From Hymenobacter sp. YC55 (GTDB lineage Bacteria > Bacteroidota > Bacteroidia > Cytophagales > Hymenobacteraceae): 64,000 nucleotides of DNA. The translations under genes were made by a program, and so were the position numbers. The notes beneath the pieces were generated by a model that saw only the letters and a program-made list of their open reading frames with translations, was not told the origin of the DNA and made no database searches. Of the stretch, positions 51,704 through 60,559 are shown in pieces; the first letter of the stretch is position 1, and each line of letters starts with the position of its first letter. Where the stretch lies: the NCBI RefSeq assembly GCF_029433095.1, contig NZ_JARNTX010000001.1:930001-994000 (forward strand), given 5' to 3'.

Positions 51704-52588
51704 ATGAAAGCAGTTGTTTTTCCGGGCCAGGGCAGCCAATTCAGCGGTATGGGTCGTGATCTGTACGAGCAGTACCCCGCGGCGCGGCACCTAATGGATC
51801 AAGCCAATGAAATCCTGGGCTTCCAGCTCACTGACGTTATGTTCACCGGTTCCGAGGATGATCTGCGCCGTACAGACGTCACGCAACCCGCTATTTTTCT
51901 GCATTCTGTCGCGCTAGCTGCTGTATTGCCTAACCTTAATCCTGATATGGTGGCTGGTCACTCGCTAGGCGAGTTTTCGGCCTTGGTAGCGGCCAAGGTG
52001 TTGCAGTTCGAGGATGCGTTGCGACTAGTTGCCCAGCGGGCCCAGGCTATGCAGGCGGCCTGCCAGGAGCAGCCCGGCACGATGGCTGCCATCCTGGCCC
52101 TCGACGACGATACCACGACTCGCATTTGCCAGGAAATAACGGCAGCGGGTAACGTAGTGGTAGCCGCCAACTTCAACTGCCCAGGGCAGCTGGTGGTATC
52201 GGGTTCCCAGCGGGGCATAGAGTTGGCCTGCGAGCAACTAAAAGCTGCTGGTGCCAAGCGTGCCCTACCGCTGCCAGTAGGAGGAGCCTTCCACTCTCCG
52301 TTGATGCAGTCGGCGGAAGCTGCTTTGGCCGAGGCTATTGCCAAAACCACTTTCTCGGCTGGTATCTGCCCCGTGTACCAGAACGTGGACGCCGCCCCAC
52401 ACCGGGACCCCGACGAAATCAGGGAAAACTTGGTGCGGCAATTAACTGCGCCCGTCCGCTGGACGCAGAGTGTGCAACGCATGGTGCAGGATGGCGCCAC
52501 CGAATTTGTGGAGTGTGGACCGGGTAAAGTATTGCAAGGTTTGGTTAAAAAGATTGCACCAGAAGTAACAGTAAGTTCTGCCGTGTAA
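51704..52588 (+). CDS. fabD: Malonyl-CoA:ACP transacylase FabD
   Basis: A 294-residue cytosolic enzyme loading malonyl groups onto acyl carrier protein for fatty acid synthesis. FPGQGSQFSGMG (oxyanion region) opens the protein; the nucleophile is Ser87 in AGHSLGEFSAL and the catalytic His is His197 in GGAFHSPLM. The EFVECGPGKVLQGLVKK end motif is standard. It lies between two secreted-protein paralogues with its own terminator on each side, so it is a single-gene unit, away from other fab genes. Confidence 0.95.
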   Translation: MKAVVFPGQGSQFSGMGRDLYEQYPAARHLMDQANEILGFQLTDVMFTGSEDDLRRTDVTQPAIFLHSVALAAVLPNLNPDMVAGHSLGEFSALVAAKVLQFEDALRLVAQRAQAMQAACQEQPGTMAAILALDDDTTTRICQEITAAGNVVVAANFNCPGQLVVSGSQRGIELACEQLKAAGAKRALPLPVGGAFHSPLMQSAEAALAEAIAKTTFSAGICPVYQNVDAAPHRDPDEIRENLVRQLTAPVRWTQSVQRMVQDGATEFVECGPGKVLQGLVKKIAPEVTVSSAV

Positions 52589-52598
52589 TAAGAAGCAG

Positions 52599-52651
52599 CA
52601 TCTAAAAGCAAAGGCCTCGTGGTGTTATCACGGGGCCTTTGCTTTTAGATG
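52599..52651 (+). terminator. Hairpin terminator of fabD
   Basis: An 18-bp perfect stem CATCTAAAAGCAAAGGCC / GGCCTTTGCTTTTAGATG with further pairing CGTG/CACG inside; 10 bases after the fabD stop. The T tract lies within the stem. Confidence 0.75.
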
Positions 52652-52831
52652 TAAGCTGCTAATCAACAAACAAAGTAGTTGATAGTGGCACTCTAATAAA
52701 CAGGGCAGTAACGAGCAATATAGCCTCTAGAAAGACTATATTGCTTTTCTAAAGATTTAGATTTTGTTGGCTTATTTATATAGGCTGTTAGATAGGTCCT
52801 AGCGCAGGGCATTCGCTTACTACTTGCTTCT

Positions 52832-55732
52832 ATGTCACATACTTTACTATTTCCCAAAGCTTGGGTTAAAGCTTTTTGGTTGTTATTGTGGAGCTTGAGT
52901 TTGGTTGTTTCGGCGCAAGCCTCTCACATTCGAGCTGGCGAGATTCAATCAACTATCGACACCAATAATCCCCGAAGAGTATATTTTCGGCTGACTCTCT
53001 ATTGTCGAGACCCTGCAGGCCCATCCGTTCCTGGCCAGATGCAGCCCCCTGACCAGGCAGATGCAGCTATATTCTTCGGCGACGGCAGTTGCGATTTGAA
53101 AGTGCCGCGCACCACCAACGTGCTCGTCCGGCCCGATATAAAGCGCTATACCTACGAGTTCGAGCACACATACGGGGCCGCTAGTCCGCCTGGCCGGCCC
53201 TATGTCGTCAGCTTTATCGGCGAAAACCGCAACCGGGGAGTGTTGAATATGAGTCTTTCCGATCAGCAAACATTTTATATCTCTACTACCGTTACCATTG
53301 ATCCAGCGTTACTACAGAATCGTTCGCCAGTGCTTCGGTACCCGGCCATCGATAATGGAGCGGTAAATGAAGTGTTTCAGCATAATCCCGACGCCTTTGA
53401 TGCTGACGGCGATTCTTTGGGATACGAATTAGTGAATAGTCAACAGGCCAACGCAGCAATAGCGGCATCTACCTGTACTCCGGCGCCCGCTTCGGTACCT
53501 GGTTTTGTGTTCCCTAATGCCGTTGGTAGCGGGGTGCAAGTGCCTTTCACGGGGCCACCAGCATGGGAGCCGGGTGGCAAAGCTGCTATCTTTAAGATAG
53601 ATCAGAGAGGCCAGTTGGTATGGAATGCACCGGCAGTGGCTGGTGAATATAACTTCGCTATTGCTATTTATGAGTACCGTCGCACGGTGGTGAGCGGCCG
53701 GCGTTTTTATCGTCTCATCTCCACTATTATTCGCGACCTACAGGTGACGGTGCGAGCCAGTAACAACAAGCGGCCTGAACTGGTCATCCCGCCCGACTTG
53801 TGCGTGGTAGCAGGCACTCCGGTTGTGGGTAACGTGACGGCTACTGACCCCGACGGGCAGAGAATCACGCTTTCGGCTAGCAGCGGAGTATTACCCCCAG
53901 CCACCTTCGTCCAATCCTCGTTCGGGCCGCCTACCGCAACAGGTGCTTTCAACTGGACGCCCGACTGTAACAATATTGCTTCCGACCCAACACAGGTAGT
54001 TTTCTCTGCCGTAGATGATCCGGGAGTAAACACTTCAGCGCAATTAACGGACATTCGTACGTGGCGCATCAGGGTGATTGGGCCGGCGCCGCAGAACCTG
54101 CGCGTGGCGCCAGTTATTGGCGTCAGCAACGCCCGCAACGCCCGCTTGACGTGGAACAGCTACATCTGCCGCAAGCCCGGGGCGCGGGTGCTCATCTACC
54201 GGCGCGAAAACTCGAATGGAGGCGACTTCGGCGAGTGTGTAACGGGCATTCCGGCCTCCTCAGGTTACGTGCAGATTGCTTCTCTCACCTACACGGGCAC
54301 GACCGATATCGTCGACTACACCGATACCAACGGTGGGCAAGGTCTGGAGCGAGGCAAGACCTACTGCTACCGCATCTATGTCGATTTTCCCCGGCCGGCG
54401 GGGGGCGAGAGTCTAGCGTCGCAGGAGGCGTGTGTCGAGTTTCCGGGTAGTCCGCTGCTCATGCGAAACGTAACAGTAGACCGCACCGCACCTACTAACG
54501 GCCAAATTACGGTGCGCTGGACCAAACCGACCAGTACCCCTCCTTATCCCGAGCCGCTGCAGTACCGCTTATTCCGCGCTGTAGGAACAAGTCCATTCGC
54601 GCCAGTCGCCTTGATAAATAATGGCGACACAACCAGGTATGTGGACAAGGATCCGGCGCTGGATACGCAGAATCGGACGTACAGCTACAAGGTGGAACTG
54701 CTAAGTCAGAACTTGGTGGCCGAAACGTCGGCTTCGGCTTCGAGCGTACGGCTTGACGGCACAGCTGTTGAGGCAATCAACCCGAACGAGCAAAATGCCA
54801 TTGATCTGCGCTGGACGTACACAGTGCCGTGGGACAATAGTCGGCGGCCCACAATAATTTACCGCAAAGGGGAAAACCCTAACGACCCGTTCGTGCGCAT
54901 TGCCACGGTGACGGGCACGACCACGGGCGGCAGCTACCGCGACCAGGGCACGGCCGCCCAACGCCTACTTAAGGGTCGGACCTACTGCTACTACGTCGAG
55001 ACGAATGGCACCTATAATGCCCCTACATTGCCTGACTCACTTGTTAATTTAAGTCAGCAGCAGTGTATAGCCGTGCGTAACGTGCCGTGCGCGCCGGTGC
55101 TGCGCTTGCAGCAGGCCAACTGCGACAGCCTAGCCAGCCGCCTCTTCGACTTGCCGGCCACCCCCCTCAGCGGCCCGGTCTATGCCAACGCTCTGAGCTG
55201 GCAGCTAAGCACCACCCCCGCCGACTGCAGCCGCGCCATTGCGGCTTACAATCTCTACTATGCCCCCGCCGGCCAGGACTCGTTGCGCTTCCTGACCACG
55301 GTACCGGGCACACAAACGAGTTATGTGCACCGCAACCTGCTGTCAGAAGCAGGCTGCTACGCCGTGCAGGCCGTCGACTCGAGCGGCACGCGCAGCGCCT
55401 TGAGCAACCGCGCCTGCAAAGAGGACTGCCAGCTCTTCCTCTTGCCCAACATCTTCACCCCCAACGGCGACGGCAAGAACGACACGTTCCGGCCCAAGGT
55501 CTTCACCCCGCTGCGGCGCACCCACTTCACGGTCTTCAACCGCTGGGGCGTCAAGATCTACGAGAGCAGCGCCGACCCGCTCATCAACTGGAGCGGGGGC
55601 GGCAGCCGCAGCGAGGGCGGGGCCTCGCCGAGTGTGGTCGAGGGCGTCTACTACTACCAGGCCGAGGTCGAGTTTGGCGATGTGGCCAACACTAAGCGCA
55701 CCTATAAAGGATGGGTCCAAATCACCCGGTAA
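52832..55732 (+). CDS. Large type IX-secreted surface protein with CHU_C sorting domain (second paralogue)
   Basis: A 966-residue exported protein with the same layout as the 48689 gene: signal peptide (WLLLWSLSLVVSAQA), ASHIRAGEIQ N-terminal domain with YCRDP and FFGDGSCD cysteines, Ig/cadherin-like repeats, FN3-like domains and a terminal CHU_C type B sorting domain. The N-terminal two thirds differ at many residues from the paralogue, while the last 217 residues are identical. Upstream codon use is AT-richer than in the shared block, suggesting this copy received it. Adhesin or fibre role is inferred. Confidence 0.85.
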   Translation: MSHTLLFPKAWVKAFWLLLWSLSLVVSAQASHIRAGEIQSTIDTNNPRRVYFRLTLYCRDPAGPSVPGQMQPPDQADAAIFFGDGSCDLKVPRTTNVLVRPDIKRYTYEFEHTYGAASPPGRPYVVSFIGENRNRGVLNMSLSDQQTFYISTTVTIDPALLQNRSPVLRYPAIDNGAVNEVFQHNPDAFDADGDSLGYELVNSQQANAAIAASTCTPAPASVPGFVFPNAVGSGVQVPFTGPPAWEPGGKAAIFKIDQRGQLVWNAPAVAGEYNFAIAIYEYRRTVVSGRRFYRLISTIIRDLQVTVRASNNKRPELVIPPDLCVVAGTPVVGNVTATDPDGQRITLSASSGVLPPATFVQSSFGPPTATGAFNWTPDCNNIASDPTQVVFSAVDDPGVNTSAQLTDIRTWRIRVIGPAPQNLRVAPVIGVSNARNARLTWNSYICRKPGARVLIYRRENSNGGDFGECVTGIPASSGYVQIASLTYTGTTDIVDYTDTNGGQGLERGKTYCYRIYVDFPRPAGGESLASQEACVEFPGSPLLMRNVTVDRTAPTNGQITVRWTKPTSTPPYPEPLQYRLFRAVGTSPFAPVALINNGDTTRYVDKDPALDTQNRTYSYKVELLSQNLVAETSASASSVRLDGTAVEAINPNEQNAIDLRWTYTVPWDNSRRPTIIYRKGENPNDPFVRIATVTGTTTGGSYRDQGTAAQRLLKGRTYCYYVETNGTYNAPTLPDSLVNLSQQQCIAVRNVPCAPVLRLQQANCDSLASRLFDLPATPLSGPVYANALSWQLSTTPADCSRAIAAYNLYYAPAGQDSLRFLTTVPGTQTSYVHRNLLSEAGCYAVQAVDSSGTRSALSNRACKEDCQLFLLPNIFTPNGDGKNDTFRPKVFTPLRRTHFTVFNRWGVKIYESSADPLINWSGGGSRSEGGASPSVVEGVYYYQAEVEFGDVANTKRTYKGWVQITR
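55081..55732 (+). repeat. Near-identical 3' block, copy 2
   Basis: Counterpart of 50941-51592, offset by exactly 4140 bases; similarity stops at the stop codon and drops sharply upstream of 55081. Confidence 0.92.
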
Positions 55733-55813
55733 TTGCTCAGACCAATTGAAAGATGTACCTAACAATCGTCGCGGTTGAGCGGTAGCAACTTCGGTGACAA
55801 GCTGAGAACACTC

Positions 55814-55859
55814 TAAATCACAACGACCTTCTGATAGCTCAGGAGGTCGTTGTGGTTTA
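55814..55859. terminator. Hairpin between convergent genes
   Basis: Arms 55814-55834 and 55839-55859 (around CACAACGACCTTCTGA) pair at 19 of 21 positions with loop TAGC. It is placed between the secreted-protein gene and folK. No strong T run, so termination strength is uncertain. Confidence 0.6.
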
Positions 55860-55895
55860 GGGGGTTTGGATGCTGGCAAGAGTGCAAGAAAGGCT

Positions 55896-56384
55896 TCACA
55901 CGTCTTCTGCTCGTATCACTGCTAAGTCATCTTTACAGGCGACCAACAACTCTGCTACCGTCTGATGTAGTACCGGGTGCACAACTTCAGGGGCAATTTC
56001 TGCTAGTGGCACCAGCGCAAATCGACGTTCAGGCAGGCGCGGATGGGGAACCGTAAGACGGGGCGTATCAAGTACAAGGCTGTCGTAGAAGAGAATATCG
56101 ACATCGAGGGTGCGGGCTCCCCAACGTACTTTTCGTTCGCGGCCGGCTTGCTGCTCTGCTCGCAGACACACATTCAGTAGCGCTTCGGCTGGAAGAGAAG
56201 TACAGAGGTGCACCGCTTGATTCAGAAACGCGGGCTGATCTTCCAGACCCCACGCGGCAGTTTCGTATAGTCCCGATACGGCCTCTAGGGAGCCAGCAGT
56301 AGCTGCCAAATACTGTACCGCCTCTTTAAGAATAGCAAGCCGGTCGCCAAGGTTGGAGCCAAGCAGAAGGTAAGCGGTTGACAT
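55896..56384 (-). CDS. folK: 2-amino-4-hydroxy-6-hydroxymethyldihydropteridine pyrophosphokinase FolK
   Basis: A 162-residue cytosolic enzyme of folate synthesis that transfers pyrophosphate from ATP to the pterin. Motifs: LLLGSNLGDR at the N terminus, SGLYETAAWG, FLNQAV, and the ATP/pterin-binding RKVRWGARTLDVDILFYD and VPHPRLPERRFALVPLAE. Length is typical. The downstream end faces the secreted-protein gene; the alpha/beta hydrolase gene precedes it by 27 bases on the same strand. Confidence 0.95.
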   Translation of the reverse strand: MSTAYLLLGSNLGDRLAILKEAVQYLAATAGSLEAVSGLYETAAWGLEDQPAFLNQAVHLCTSLPAEALLNVCLRAEQQAGRERKVRWGARTLDVDILFYDSLVLDTPRLTVPHPRLPERRFALVPLAEIAPEVVHPVLHQTVAELLVACKDDLAVIRAEDV

Positions 56385-56411
56385 CTGATAAGAGTCGGTA
56401 GATGGTAAAGG

Positions 56412-57293
56412 TTACCTGCTTGATGGCAGCACCCGACGGAAAAACTCGACAGTGGCGTCGGCAGCTTGCTTTGCATCCGCGGGCAATTCCTTTAATGTCC
56501 ATGGGTGAGCACCGCCGAAGTTATGCGTGATGTTAGGCAGAATGAGCAGTTCGGCTTCGGGTTTCCAGCTTTTCAACTCGTGGGCGCGCTGCACGGGTAC
56601 GGTTTCGTCTTGGTCGCCGTGGAGGACGAGCAGGGGCTTGTGCAGCTTACGGCGCACACTATGTGGGATGTCTAGGCGCAGGCGGTTGGCATGGTAGTCT
56701 TCTACAATCTGGTAGTAAAGCGGCAATTGCTGCTTGGTACGGCTATTTTCGACGTGGTAAACGCCTTGCTGCTGCCAATGCTGCATCAACTCGTCCGACC
56801 AGCCGGGGTTTATATTGTTGATGCCAGCCCACGTTGCTACTGCTTGCACCCTCGGGTCCTCGGCAGCCTTAAGCAGCACCAAGCCGCCGCCGCGGCTGTG
56901 GCCTATCAGGGCAAGGCGCGCAAGGTCGGTTTCAACAGCCGGGATGCCTGTTTGAGAAGGTTGTTCCAGCGTATCCAGCAGGGTGCCGATGTCGTCGAGT
57001 TCCAGCGAGAAGTTGTTCTGGCCGAAGGCTTCCAGGTCTTCCAGGTCGCCGGTGCCGCCGACCACCAAGCCGTTGTGCGACAGATTGAGCTTCACGAATA
57101 CAAAGCCTTGCTGCGCAAAATAATCAGCCAGTAGGTTGAAATGTCCCCAATCTTTGAAGCCCTTGAAGCCGTGCACGAACACTATCACAGGCTTGGGCTG
57201 ACCGTCGGGCAGGTAGCGGGCGTCGGCGGTGAAGGGCCGGCTATGGCGGGAGCTGGTCAGTTGAAAATCGAGGCGGACAGGTTGCGTAGGCAT
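56412..57293 (-). CDS. Alpha/beta hydrolase, dienelactone hydrolase/S9-like
   Basis: A 293-residue cytosolic serine hydrolase. The triad can be read: Ser133 in GHSRGGG, Asp228 in LHGDQDETVP and His256 in NITHNFGG. The oxyanion segment FVHGFKGFKDWG is near residue 40. No signal peptide is seen. The substrate is unknown; esterase or peptidase activity is possible. It shares a minus-strand direction and a 27-base gap with folK, so the two may form an operon without an obvious functional link. Confidence 0.85.
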   Translation of the reverse strand: MPTQPVRLDFQLTSSRHSRPFTADARYLPDGQPKPVIVFVHGFKGFKDWGHFNLLADYFAQQGFVFVKLNLSHNGLVVGGTGDLEDLEAFGQNNFSLELDDIGTLLDTLEQPSQTGIPAVETDLARLALIGHSRGGGLVLLKAAEDPRVQAVATWAGINNINPGWSDELMQHWQQQGVYHVENSRTKQQLPLYYQIVEDYHANRLRLDIPHSVRRKLHKPLLVLHGDQDETVPVQRAHELKSWKPEAELLILPNITHNFGGAHPWTLKELPADAKQAADATVEFFRRVLPSSR

Positions 57294-57452
57294 AGTGGCG
57301 AAGATACGCGGTGAAGGGATGATGTTCCGCTGGAGCTGATACCAACGTTTAGACCGTCGTACTCACCATTTCACTAAGTCGAGAACTCACCTCTGCGCCA
57401 CCTCTTTATTTCACCATTTTCCCCGTATCATTGCAGCGCCCAAAACCGCTGC

Positions 57453-58433
57453 ATGAACGTTACGCTGGACCAAATACAGGCGCCAATTGCCACCGAGATG
57501 GCGGAATTTGAACAAAAATTCCGGGCGTCCATGCAAACCAAGGTGTTGCTCCTCGATAAAATCATGGGCTATATCGTGAAGCGCAAGGGCAAGCAGATTC
57601 GGCCCATGTTCGTGTTTTTCACGGCCAAAATCAGCGGGGGCGACCCGCTCCCGGAAGCTTCTTACCGTGGCGCGGCACTTATCGAGTTGCTGCATACCGC
57701 CACGCTCGTGCACGACGACGTGGTAGATGAAAGCAACTACCGGCGCGGCTTCTTCTCGATCAACGCCCTCTGGAAAAACAAGATTGCTGTTCTCGTCGGT
57801 GATTATCTGCTGAGCAAAGGGCTGTTGCTAAGCCTCGAAAACGACGATTACGCACTGCTCAAGCTAGTAAGCAATGCTGTGCGCGAGCTAAGCGAAGGCG
57901 AACTACTCCAGATCGAAAAAGCCCGCCGCCTCGACATCACCGAGGATGTGTACTTCGATATAATCCGGCAAAAGACAGCCTCCCTTATTGCTTCTTGCTG
58001 CGCCGTTGGGGCGGCATCGGCCGGGGCTGATGCCGAAACCATTGAGCGCGCCCGGCTTTTTGGTGAAAAAGTAGGCATGGCTTTTCAAATTAAAGACGAC
58101 CTCTTCGACTACGGCACGGCTGAAATTGGCAAGCCAGTCGGTATCGACATCAAAGAGAAAAAGATGACGCTGCCGCTCATCCATTCGCTGCAGCAGGCCG
58201 ATTGGCTAACCAAGCGCCGCGTCATCTACAACGTCAAAAACAACGACGGCCGCAAAGACCGGGTCCAGGCCGTTATTGAGTTCGTGAAGAAGACGGGTGG
58301 GCTAGAATATGCCATTGGCGTAATGGAGAAATATCGGGACGAGGCGCTGACTATACTTCGCACTTTCCCCGATTCACCTTCCCGCTCGTCTTTGGAGCAG
58401 CTCATCAACTACACTATTGAGCGGGAGAAGTAA
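57453..58433 (+). CDS. Trans-isoprenyl diphosphate synthase (long-chain polyprenyl type)
   Basis: A 326-residue prenyltransferase. The two aspartate-rich motifs are DDVVD at 88-92 and DDLFD at 215-219, with GKQIRPM (diphosphate-binding Arg/Lys) near 46. The residue five before the first motif is Ala83, small, so chain growth is not blocked at C15-C20; this favours an octaprenyl- or heptaprenyl-type enzyme for menaquinone side chains. A GGPP-synthase role feeding CrtB cannot be excluded. A strong terminator follows immediately. Confidence 0.85.
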   Translation: MNVTLDQIQAPIATEMAEFEQKFRASMQTKVLLLDKIMGYIVKRKGKQIRPMFVFFTAKISGGDPLPEASYRGAALIELLHTATLVHDDVVDESNYRRGFFSINALWKNKIAVLVGDYLLSKGLLLSLENDDYALLKLVSNAVRELSEGELLQIEKARRLDITEDVYFDIIRQKTASLIASCCAVGAASAGADAETIERARLFGEKVGMAFQIKDDLFDYGTAEIGKPVGIDIKEKKMTLPLIHSLQQADWLTKRRVIYNVKNNDGRKDRVQAVIEFVKKTGGLEYAIGVMEKYRDEALTILRTFPDSPSRSSLEQLINYTIEREK

Positions 58434-58462
58434 CTAGAGTGCGCATCGTTGGTATAGGGCAT

Positions 58463-58504
58463 AAAAAAGCGCCCCGGTAGCTTAAGCTACCGGGGCGCTT
58501 TTTT
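58463..58504. terminator. Bidirectional terminator
   Basis: A perfect 42-base palindrome (AAAAAAGCGCCCCGGTAGCTT and its complement) between convergent genes; A/T tracts on both ends fit termination from either strand. Confidence 0.92.
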
Positions 58505-58516
58505 ATGCTTCGTATG

Positions 58517-58816
58517 TTATGCCTGGACTTGATATTCCACGCTTTCGGGTGCCACTTCGGATACCTCGAACGTCACGCCGTCGAAGGTGCTCTTGACGGT
58601 AATTTCGTGAATCATGTCGCAGCCGGGGCACTTGATTTCTTCGGTTTCGAACTGCCCATCGTCTTCGGTGGAATTGGCCAGGTGGTCGGCGGCAGGTACA
58701 CCGAGCAAGTCGGTAAATACTTCCGTATGACACTGGTTACACTCGAACTTGAGGCCCACCGTGCGGCCTTGGAGCTCATCGAGAGGGGCGGGGGTGGTTT
58801 TCTGTTGAATCCACAT
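58517..58816 (-). CDS. Small zinc-ribbon protein of unknown function
   Basis: A 99-residue acidic protein with CNQC at about residues 26-29 and CPGC at about 63-66, separated by 33 residues: a two-knuckle zinc ribbon. The C terminus (VTFEVSEVAPESVEYQVQA) is acidic. No enzyme motif is present, so a DNA-, RNA- or protein-binding role is possible. It is single, sandwiched between a terminator and the P450 promoter region. The ATG at 58816 is the only plausible start. Confidence 0.7.
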   Translation of the reverse strand: MWIQQKTTPAPLDELQGRTVGLKFECNQCHTEVFTDLLGVPAADHLANSTEDDGQFETEEIKCPGCDMIHEITVKSTFDGVTFEVSEVAPESVEYQVQA

Positions 58817-59024
58817 AAGAAATTAGTTTGGTTTTCAAGAAAGGAAGGAGAGCAGAGCGGCGGCAGGCCACTACTAAAGGCGCCTACCAGTAGTTGTGTA
58901 CGCACCACTTATGGGTTTATGTTGTCTGGGAGGTAGAGATAATACGGCTGAGGCGCTGGATGTCTGCTAGCCAAGTGCTACACTTGCGGCCGCTCTGTCC
59001 TGATTATCCCAATCTTTTTTAGAT

Positions 59025-60431
59025 ATGCCTATCTCTCCCGTTGAATCCGCTACGGCTTCCCAAAAAACAGTGCCATGGGTACCGCGCTGGCGCACGTTGC
59101 TCGGCTCGGTGGCTTTCACGCGTGACCCTATTGGCCGACTCAACGGCATTCTCTCTGACTATGGCGACACGGTAGGGGTGTATCTGGGTGGAGTCCGGCC
59201 GGGTATTGTCACCCGCGACCCGGCCTTGGTGCAGCACATTCTCCAGAAAAACCACCGTCGTTACCTGAAGTCTGACCTCACGCACGGCCTCATACGCTAC
59301 TTAGGCCGCGGGCTGCTCACCAACGAAGGGGCCGACTGGCTGCGGCAGCGCCGCCTGATTCAGCCGGGCTTTCATCGGCAGCGCTTAGCCGGCCTGACCC
59401 GTCTGATGCAAACGGCCGCCGAAGAATGGACTGCCGAGCTAACGGCCCGCACCGCCACACCCGACGGGACGGCCGTAGTGGATATTCACGAAGCCATGAC
59501 GCGGGTGGCGTTCCGTATTGTGGCACGGGCTACCTTCAGCGCCAGCCTTTCCGAAGCGGAAGGGGAGCGGCTAGCCGACATTTTAACCCGGATTCAGGCC
59601 TTCTATGTGCGCACCGTGCGGCAGCCGTACTTGCGGCCATGGTTTCGCGCCCGGGGTAGCTACCGCCACCACGACGTACTTAGCCGGGAGCTACGTGAGC
59701 TAATTCGGGGCTACATCCGGCAGCGCCGCCAGCATCCACCCACCGATCCCGCCCAAGCTCCCGACGACCTGCTGCAAATGTTGCTCGATACCCGCTACGA
59801 GGACACCGGGGAGCCCATGCAGGAAAACCAACTGCTTGATGAGGTCAATATCCTGCTAGTGGCGGGCCACGAAACGTCGGCCAACGCGCTAAGTTGGATG
59901 TTCTATCTGCTGGCCCGGCACCCTGCCGTTGCCGACAACGTGCGCACCGAAATGAACAGCGTACTCGCTGGCCGCCCCCCCGAATTCAGCGACTTGCCTA
60001 AGTTGCCTTACTCGATGTACGTAGTACAGGAAACCTTGCGCCTGTACCCTCCCGCTTGGATTCTGGACCGCGTAGCCTTGGAAGACGACGAATTTCAGGG
60101 GCAGCCCATTCCGAAAGGCACCCTCTTCTCGCTTTATCTCTACGGTTTGCACCACCACACTGCCCTTTGGCCTGATGCCGAGGAATTTCGGCCCGAACGG
60201 TTTGCGCCGGGTGCTGCCCCAGTGGTACCCACGTATGGTTACCTGCCTTTCGGCGGCGGTCCGCGCCTGTGCGTCGGCAACCACTTCGCCCTCACCGAAA
60301 TCCAGCTGGTGTTGCTGGAAACACTGCGTCACTTTAGCATCGAACCCGCTACAGACACTCCCCCGGTACTCATGCCCCTGGTCACGCTACGCCCGCAAGG
60401 AGAACTGCCACTCCGTTTCCGAAAGGGCTAG
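59025..60431 (+). CDS. Cytochrome P450
   Basis: A 468-residue soluble P450 without a membrane anchor. The I-helix oxygen motif is AGHETS, the K-helix ExxR is ETLR, and the haem loop FGGGPRLCVGNHFAL places the thiolate at Cys416. Length is within the bacterial CYP range. The reductase partner is not adjacent. Some related bacterial P450s (for example CYP175A1 of Thermus) hydroxylate carotenoids, which would suit this pigmented organism, but substrate and link to the crt region 40 kb away are speculative. Confidence 0.9.
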   Translation: MPISPVESATASQKTVPWVPRWRTLLGSVAFTRDPIGRLNGILSDYGDTVGVYLGGVRPGIVTRDPALVQHILQKNHRRYLKSDLTHGLIRYLGRGLLTNEGADWLRQRRLIQPGFHRQRLAGLTRLMQTAAEEWTAELTARTATPDGTAVVDIHEAMTRVAFRIVARATFSASLSEAEGERLADILTRIQAFYVRTVRQPYLRPWFRARGSYRHHDVLSRELRELIRGYIRQRRQHPPTDPAQAPDDLLQMLLDTRYEDTGEPMQENQLLDEVNILLVAGHETSANALSWMFYLLARHPAVADNVRTEMNSVLAGRPPEFSDLPKLPYSMYVVQETLRLYPPAWILDRVALEDDEFQGQPIPKGTLFSLYLYGLHHHTALWPDAEEFRPERFAPGAAPVVPTYGYLPFGGGPRLCVGNHFALTEIQLVLLETLRHFSIEPATDTPPVLMPLVTLRPQGELPLRFRKG

Positions 60432-60482
60432 CCTCCACGAGCTTTACTTCACAAAAGCGTTATTACTTAAGAAACTAAAGCC

Positions 60483-60527
60483 AGCAAGCTAGTTCCCCTC
60501 TCATCCGAGGAGGGGAACTAGCTTGCT
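60483..60527. repeat. Intergenic perfect hairpin
   Basis: AGCAAGCTAGTTCCCCTC / GAGGGGAACTAGCTTGCT, 18-bp perfect stem with a 9-base loop, between the convergent P450 and TlpA-like genes. No T run on either side, so it may be a repeat element as well as, or instead of, a terminator. Confidence 0.65.
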
Positions 60528-60559
60528 AGTGTTAAAGCTAACTTGGTAAGCAAACGAGT

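Noticed and set aside
60483..60527. Calling this hairpin a simple terminator
   Set aside because: An 18-bp perfect stem without a T run on either strand; listed as a repeat/hairpin instead.
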